DNA from: Polytrichum commune
Taxonomy: Eukaryota > Streptophyta > Polytrichopsida > Polytrichales > Polytrichaceae
Assembly (NCBI GenBank): GCA_950295325.1
Contig: OX485805.1
Coordinates: forward strand, 1,366,501 to 1,430,500
Direction: 5' to 3'
DNA length: 64,000 bases
The position numbers and the translations under genes were made by a program. Below the pieces are notes generated by a model that made no database searches, was not told the origin of the DNA, and saw only the letters and a program-made list of their open reading frames with translations. This document shows positions 59,639 through 64,000 of the stretch, one piece after another; position 1 is the stretch's first letter, and each line of letters opens with the position of its first letter.

Positions 59639-59881
59639 ACCGGCCGGGGTGCAGCTGACAAAGTTCCTGCCCACAAAAAGGAGGAACCATTTTTCAGCTA
59701 CTCAAGAATGTGGCCACCAGTATTAGGTGCAGCTATTATGATGTCCATGTTCTTAGCTTGGGTAGCTGCCAAACCGCTTGTAGTGCACCGCATCAGGACA
59801 CGCATGAGTGCTCGCCCCGGCCGTCCACCCTTTAAGAGGCAAATGTCAACTCCGAATGTTGATAAGTTCCAGAGAGTCTGA
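59639..59881 (+). other. In-frame open extension after the glutaredoxin stop, with a transmembrane segment
   Basis: Directly after the TGA at 59,636-59,638 the same frame stays open for 80 codons until TGA at 59,879-59,881. It has a polar stretch (DKVPAHKKEEPFFSYS), then a hydrophobic segment starting MWPPVLGAAIMM and ending near WVAAKP. A basic tail rich in Arg, Lys and Pro follows (e.g. RIRTRMSARPGRPPFKRQ). An internal ATG at 59,708 would give a 57-residue protein. A 60-nt interval 59,595-59,654 begins GTACCA and ends GTGCAG. Removing it deletes the stop and joins the two parts in phase (KK-T-DKV), giving 603 nt in total, or 200 residues. I do not recognise the tail. It may be 3' UTR that is open by chance, an exitron-type isoform, or readthrough product. 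Confidence 0.45.
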
Positions 59882-61105
59882 CTAAATGGGCAGTTTCAAG
59901 CTTTACTGCCAAGTACAGTTGAATTGAATTGGCAATTGGAAAGATGTGAACAGGGAGGTTCTGGTAAGCATAGTATGTAGCTTAAATCTAACTATGAGGA
60001 GTTAACTCTCTTCTTTCCATATCTAAGGTCTTTAGAAGGTAGTCAAGTACTAATGGTTATTATATATCGGAGTAGGTTAATTATTTCACCAACCTAATTT
60101 AGGAAATCAACCTTTGATATCTGTGAGTAGACAGAAAATCATTTTGTCAATTGATGTAGTCATGCTTATAGGTACATGCATATAACTTTCTGCAGAAGAT
60201 GTATTTCAGATTATCTTGTCTGAGTCAACAATTTCTCTTGTGGATAATTTATAGCATCACTTACACACTTCTGTGTTGCCTTAAAAGAATCACTTCTTGG
60301 GATAGCATGCTATTTCCAGCAAGTGAGGTATTGGAGTTATTCCTAGTAGCTAGGACATATCAATTTAGAGATAAGAGTTTGTGAGGAGTTAGGACACATG
60401 CAAGACAGTGGTGAGTTTAAAAAGAGCTGTGATATTCTGGGATTTTGCAGGACTAAGTGCAACTTTCATGAATCTGATTACTTCACGTCAGGCATCTTCT
60501 AGAAATCATCAGAAGACTATGGAAACTTAGACCAATGTGAACGGAAGTAATTGGACACCTGCACCCTTACCCTGATGAAAGGAAGAGCCTGATTGGAAAA
60601 TAGAATTGGTGACACTCTGCCATAATTGGTGGAGAAGAATTGTGGAATGTTTGGCCACTTCAACCCTCTTCCCTGCAAACTCTCTCTTGCGATGTATTGA
60701 TCAGAGTTATCTCAAGAAGTTCTGTTCTTTCATTCACAAGGCCTCTGGCGGTGGCAATCTAAGGACATCAAGTAAGGAGAGATCAATTTTGAAACTTACG
60801 TGAGACTTAAGTGGCTGGTATGAAATTTATTGTCTTCAGCAATATCCTGATTGGTTGTTTCTACATCAACAGGAGGTAGCCTTGCTTACTGTGTAGAAAT
60901 GCAGAACCTGCAAGCATGTGTATATTCAGTTGCACTACTCTCCCTGCTGACACTGTAACTGTCACATGTTTGGCAATTGCATTGATCAGTCCTATCAGTG
61001 TGGGTCACCGTTGGGAATTACAGTGTGGTAACGTTATATCAAAAATATCAATTTTTACCAAGTAGGTTTTTCATGTTAGGTTTTTCATGTTCCTTGATGT
61101 GCACG
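59882..61105. other. 3' flank of the glutaredoxin gene
   Basis: AT-rich, probably including 3' UTR near its start. Open frames of ~60 codons at 60.2 and 60.6 kb are not recognisable. Confidence 0.5.
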
Positions 61106-61444
61106 CACTAAATATTATATTTAGTGTCACCAATTCTATTCGTCTTGCTCAATACTAATTGTAGACCGCTTGTGTAGTGTCACCAACACTAAATTAATTG
61201 TCATTCCTTGTGAAAAAATTGGACATTTAAGATTTACAATGTTGCAAATACTGCTACTTACTAAGTCGTTTTCATCCAAATTTCAACCATCACATAGACG
61301 CTACGATGCAGAATATACCAAAAGTGGATGAACTAAAAGTAATTTGAGATGACAATATTTGCAAACTTGTTCATAAGAAGTCTCATTATATAAGTTACCA
61401 TAAGTGACATAAAATATCATGACACTAAATACAATATTTAGTGT
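61106..61444 (+). mobile_element. MITE of the CACTAAATA family, copy 3
   Basis: Ends CACTAAATATTATATTTAGTG and CACTAAATACAATATTTAGTG; interior as in copy 1. Confidence 0.7.
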
Positions 61445-61619
61445 ACTTTGCACACTTCTCTTTTGAAATGCACTCCACTTAGCCATGTTATGTGCCTAAA
61501 CCATCAACTTTGATGTACAAAATCGATGTACTTCATGATTAATCCAACCATATGGATTATTGCATACAAGTGTCCCTGCCATTCATCTAATATAAAAGTC
61601 TTGAAATAGTATGCAACCC

Positions 61620-62600
61620 GGAGGTTAGCTTTGGTAGAGCATGAATTCAGGCTGAGGTTAGTTTAGGTAAAGCAAGATGTGATTTCAGGCCGAGGTTAGT
61701 TTTGAGGTTGGTTTAGGTTGAGCTTGATGTGATTCAGGCCAAGGCTAGTTTTGAGGTTTGCTTTGGTAGAGCATAATATGATTCAAGGTCTCGGAACCGA
61801 GAGGGAGCCCTTGGGGCTGATTCAAGGCGAGTTTAGTTAATTCAAGTTTGCTTTGGTAGAGCATGATATGATTCATGCTAAGGTTAGTTTTGAGGTTAGT
61901 TTAGGTAGAGTATGATCTAATTCAATCCGAGGTTAGTTGTGAGGTTTGTTTTGGTAGAGCACAATATGATTTAGGCCTAGGTTAGGTAGTATAGGGTAGT
62001 TTAGGTAAAGCATAATTTGATTTAGGCTGAGGTCAATCTTGAGGTTAGTTTAGGTGGAGCATGATGTGATTCAGGTCGAGGTTGATTTGGAGGTTTGTTT
62101 AGGTAGAGCATAATCTGATTTAGGGTCTCGGAACCGAGGGGGTGCCCTGGGGCTGATTCAGGCCGAGGTTAGTGAAGGTTTGTTTTGGTAGAGCATGTTT
62201 TGCTTTAGGCCTAGGTTAGTTAGTTTAGCTTGGATTTGATAAAGTATGATCTCACTAAGGCCAACATTAGTTTTTAGGTTTGTTTTGGTAGAGCAGAATC
62301 GATTCAGGCCTAGGTTAGTCAAATAAGCTTTGGATTTGATAGAGTATGATTTCACTAAGGCCGACGTTAGTTTTTAGGTTTGTTTTGGTAGAGCATAATC
62401 GATTTAGGCCTAGGTTAGTCAAATAAGCTTTGGATTTGATAGAGTATGATTTCACTAAGGCCGACGTTAGTTTTTAGGTTTGTTTTGGTAGAGCAGAATC
62501 GATTCAGGCCTAGGTTAGTTAGTTGAGGTTAGTTTTGGTAGAGTAAGATCTCGTTCAAGCCGAGGTTGGTTTCCAGGTTTGTTTTGGTAGACCATGATCT
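61620..62600 (+). repeat. Degenerate tandem array (GGTTAGTTT / TTTGGTAGAGCA units)
   Basis: About 1 kb of repeated GAGGTTAGTTTTGAGG, TTTGTTTTGGTAGAGCA, TGATTCAGGCC blocks, roughly 50-60 bp each. From 62,232 a 100-bp higher-order unit repeats three times (GGATTTGATA at 62,232, 62,332 and 62,432). GGTCTCGGAACCGAG-containing blocks occur near 61,789 and 62,124. Confidence 0.8.
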
Positions 62601-62840
62601 AAAAATGTTTATATTGTGCACATATGGGAACAAAGTTAGTGCAAACATGAACATAGGACGGGTTGTTGGGAACGTGAGAACACTGAAGTCAGAACACATG
62701 AATGTCATGTGCTCACATAGGAATGTGTATATGGGAACACGTGAACAAACTTATGGGGAACATGGGAATAATCTATGGGAACGTGGGAACTTGTTGATAT
62801 GTAAATATGAGAATGTGGAATCATAGGAACTGTATGTGCA
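62601..62840 (+). repeat. Degenerate short repeat (GGGAACRTG type)
   Basis: Many spaced copies of GGGAACATG/GGGAACGTG and variants, unrelated to the preceding array. Confidence 0.5.
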
Positions 62841-63280
62841 TCCATGTTGGCCTCTATAATAGGCACCATGCCCAGCTCTTACTAGAATTACATATAGAAA
62901 TTGCAATATTAAAGTGAAGTTTAATATGCAACACTTCACATTGGATAGGTCAACAAGAGAATGACCCCCATGTGATAGGTGTGAAATACAAACAATGCTT
63001 GCATGTCCATTTCTCAACACCAAAGCCTTTCATTAAGGTCGTCACGGGTACACCGTGACAACAATATTGTTACAATATGCATGTAAAGTATGGAAATCAG
63101 CAAAAATAATTTCTGCTAGCCTTGTGACACCATGGTCTCCCATGAACTAGCAACCCAAAAATATTTAGTAACAATGCTAGTATTTGTCGCAGTGGCTCAC
63201 GCTATCAACCAAGGCATATGCAAAAAGCAAGTCCGATGTCTCATTCCTACCACCCTCTGTATTTTCTTCATTATGTTTGT

Positions 63281-64000
63281 CTACTTCGATTCTACTATAG
63301 AGCCAGATCTCTCTTTTAGTGGCAATCCCGCAATGGATACACCTATGAGGGGTGCATCCAATACCTCCTTCACCCCATTCCAATATTGTAAAAGATGTCC
63401 GTGTGAGTCCAATATTTTATATGTACCAGTCATGTCGTGGTTGCATATTGATTGCCAGCAGTAATTGTTTGCCAATAGGTCATTAATAATGGCCCTCCAA
63501 TCTGGGAGTTCCTCTATCATATGTGGGATGATAGGAACTTTCTCCATATCCATATAGGATTTCATCAACATGAGGATAGTAGGGTAATCATGTCCACGCA
63601 AGTCCATACTCCATCTACCAAATGAAACGTCGATGTCGTCATGGGTATGACCAACTAAAAGGTAAGACACATGGACCTCTCTAAATATCCCTTTGGCCGT
63701 GAGCATGGACCAAAATGTCTTCACAAACCTACATTTGTTGTTCTTCCAACAATTATCAAGCTGAACATGCAAAACAGGTGGAAGAGGAATAGTCGGGATG
63801 GGCTCCATGGGTGGAGCTCATAATCCTTGCAAACATATATCATTCCCATGGAGAACAACATAATGAAAATGTGACTGTCTAGCACCATGGAAAATCTTGT
63901 GAGATGAAGACACTGGGGGTTGCTCCAAATCGCGAAGGAGTCTCGCGAATGAGCCTACAGTATGGTTGCAATCGCCATGATACAAATCCAATGCATAATG
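63281..64000 (-). pseudogene. DUF7869-type transposon gene, C-terminal part, cut by the window edge
   Basis: Minus-strand frame entering from beyond 64,000. It reads ALDLYHGDCNHTVGSFARLL and KIFHGARQSHFHYVVLHG, then a TGA at 63,820-63,818, then the same frame for 175 more codons. These include LHVQLDNCWKNNKCRFV, FREVHVSYLLVGHTHDDIDV, FGRWSMDLRGHDYPT and LPDWRAIINDLL. The QLDNC...GHTHDDID signature matches, from memory, the DUF7869 family of transposon-associated proteins found widely in early-diverging plants and animals. The in-frame stop and atypical end (SGSIVESK) suggest a dead copy. The 5' part lies outside the window. Confidence 0.75.

Noticed and set aside
63132-63464. 110-codon plus frame
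   Set aside because: Antisense shadow of the DUF7869-type frame, which has the recognisable motifs.
1-64000. CRISPR arrays, rRNA genes, bacterial operons, intact LTR retrotransposons
   Set aside because: No regular short repeats with unique spacers, no rRNA motifs, no operon-like gene packing, and no paired LTRs or gag/pol frames were seen.

Overview
This is nuclear DNA of a land plant. The spliced genes have short GT-AG introns, the intergenic sequence is AT-rich and packed with transposon remnants, and one short interstitial run of the plant telomere motif (AAACCCT) is present. The genes include an A20/AN1 stress-associated protein, a secretory CPYC glutaredoxin, a plastid-type zinc-finger protein and PP2 (phloem protein 2)-like and kinase relics. 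DUF7869-type transposon relics and this kinase style suggest, from memory only, a non-angiosperm plant (lycophyte, fern or moss); the window does not settle this.

Layout. 0-30.4 kb: no intact host gene is visible. It holds microsatellites, MITEs (several with TTA/TAA target duplications typical of PIF/Harbinger), a decayed LINE at 9.85-11.72 kb, a 59/60-bp minisatellite at 17.9-18.3 kb, and a nested fold-back cluster at 24.6-27.1 kb. 30.8-32.5 kb: a GC-rich island with an intronless A20/AN1 gene (185 aa) behind a TATA box. 33-37 kb: moderately GC-rich DNA with exon-like pieces that I could not assemble. 39.0-39.9 kb: an unrecognised broken reading-frame remnant. 41.8-52.9 kb: a rearranged locus with two kinase relics and two PP2-domain copies. 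The PP2 copies lie in ~2.5-3 kb inverted arms (42.6-45.64 and 48.37-50.88 kb) around a 4-exon gene on the minus strand (45,905-46,843) for a 124-aa plastid-targeted zinc-finger protein and two MITEs. 54.8-55.9 kb: a 514-bp hAT-type MITE with an 8-bp target duplication and a Harbinger-type MITE. 57.8-59.9 kb: the glutaredoxin gene (4 exons, 139 aa). 61.6-62.6 kb: a degenerate tandem array. 63.3-64.0 kb: the edge of a DUF7869-type transposon gene carrying a premature stop.

Three genes look functional: A20/AN1 (stress signalling), glutaredoxin (thiol redox in the secretory pathway) and the small plastid zinc-finger protein. The sequence shows no operon-like relation between them. The most interesting point is at the glutaredoxin 3' end. 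In the same frame after the stop codon, 80 further codons stay open and encode a transmembrane segment and a basic tail. A 60-nt GT...CAG interval spanning the stop could be removed in frame, giving a 200-residue membrane-anchored isoform.
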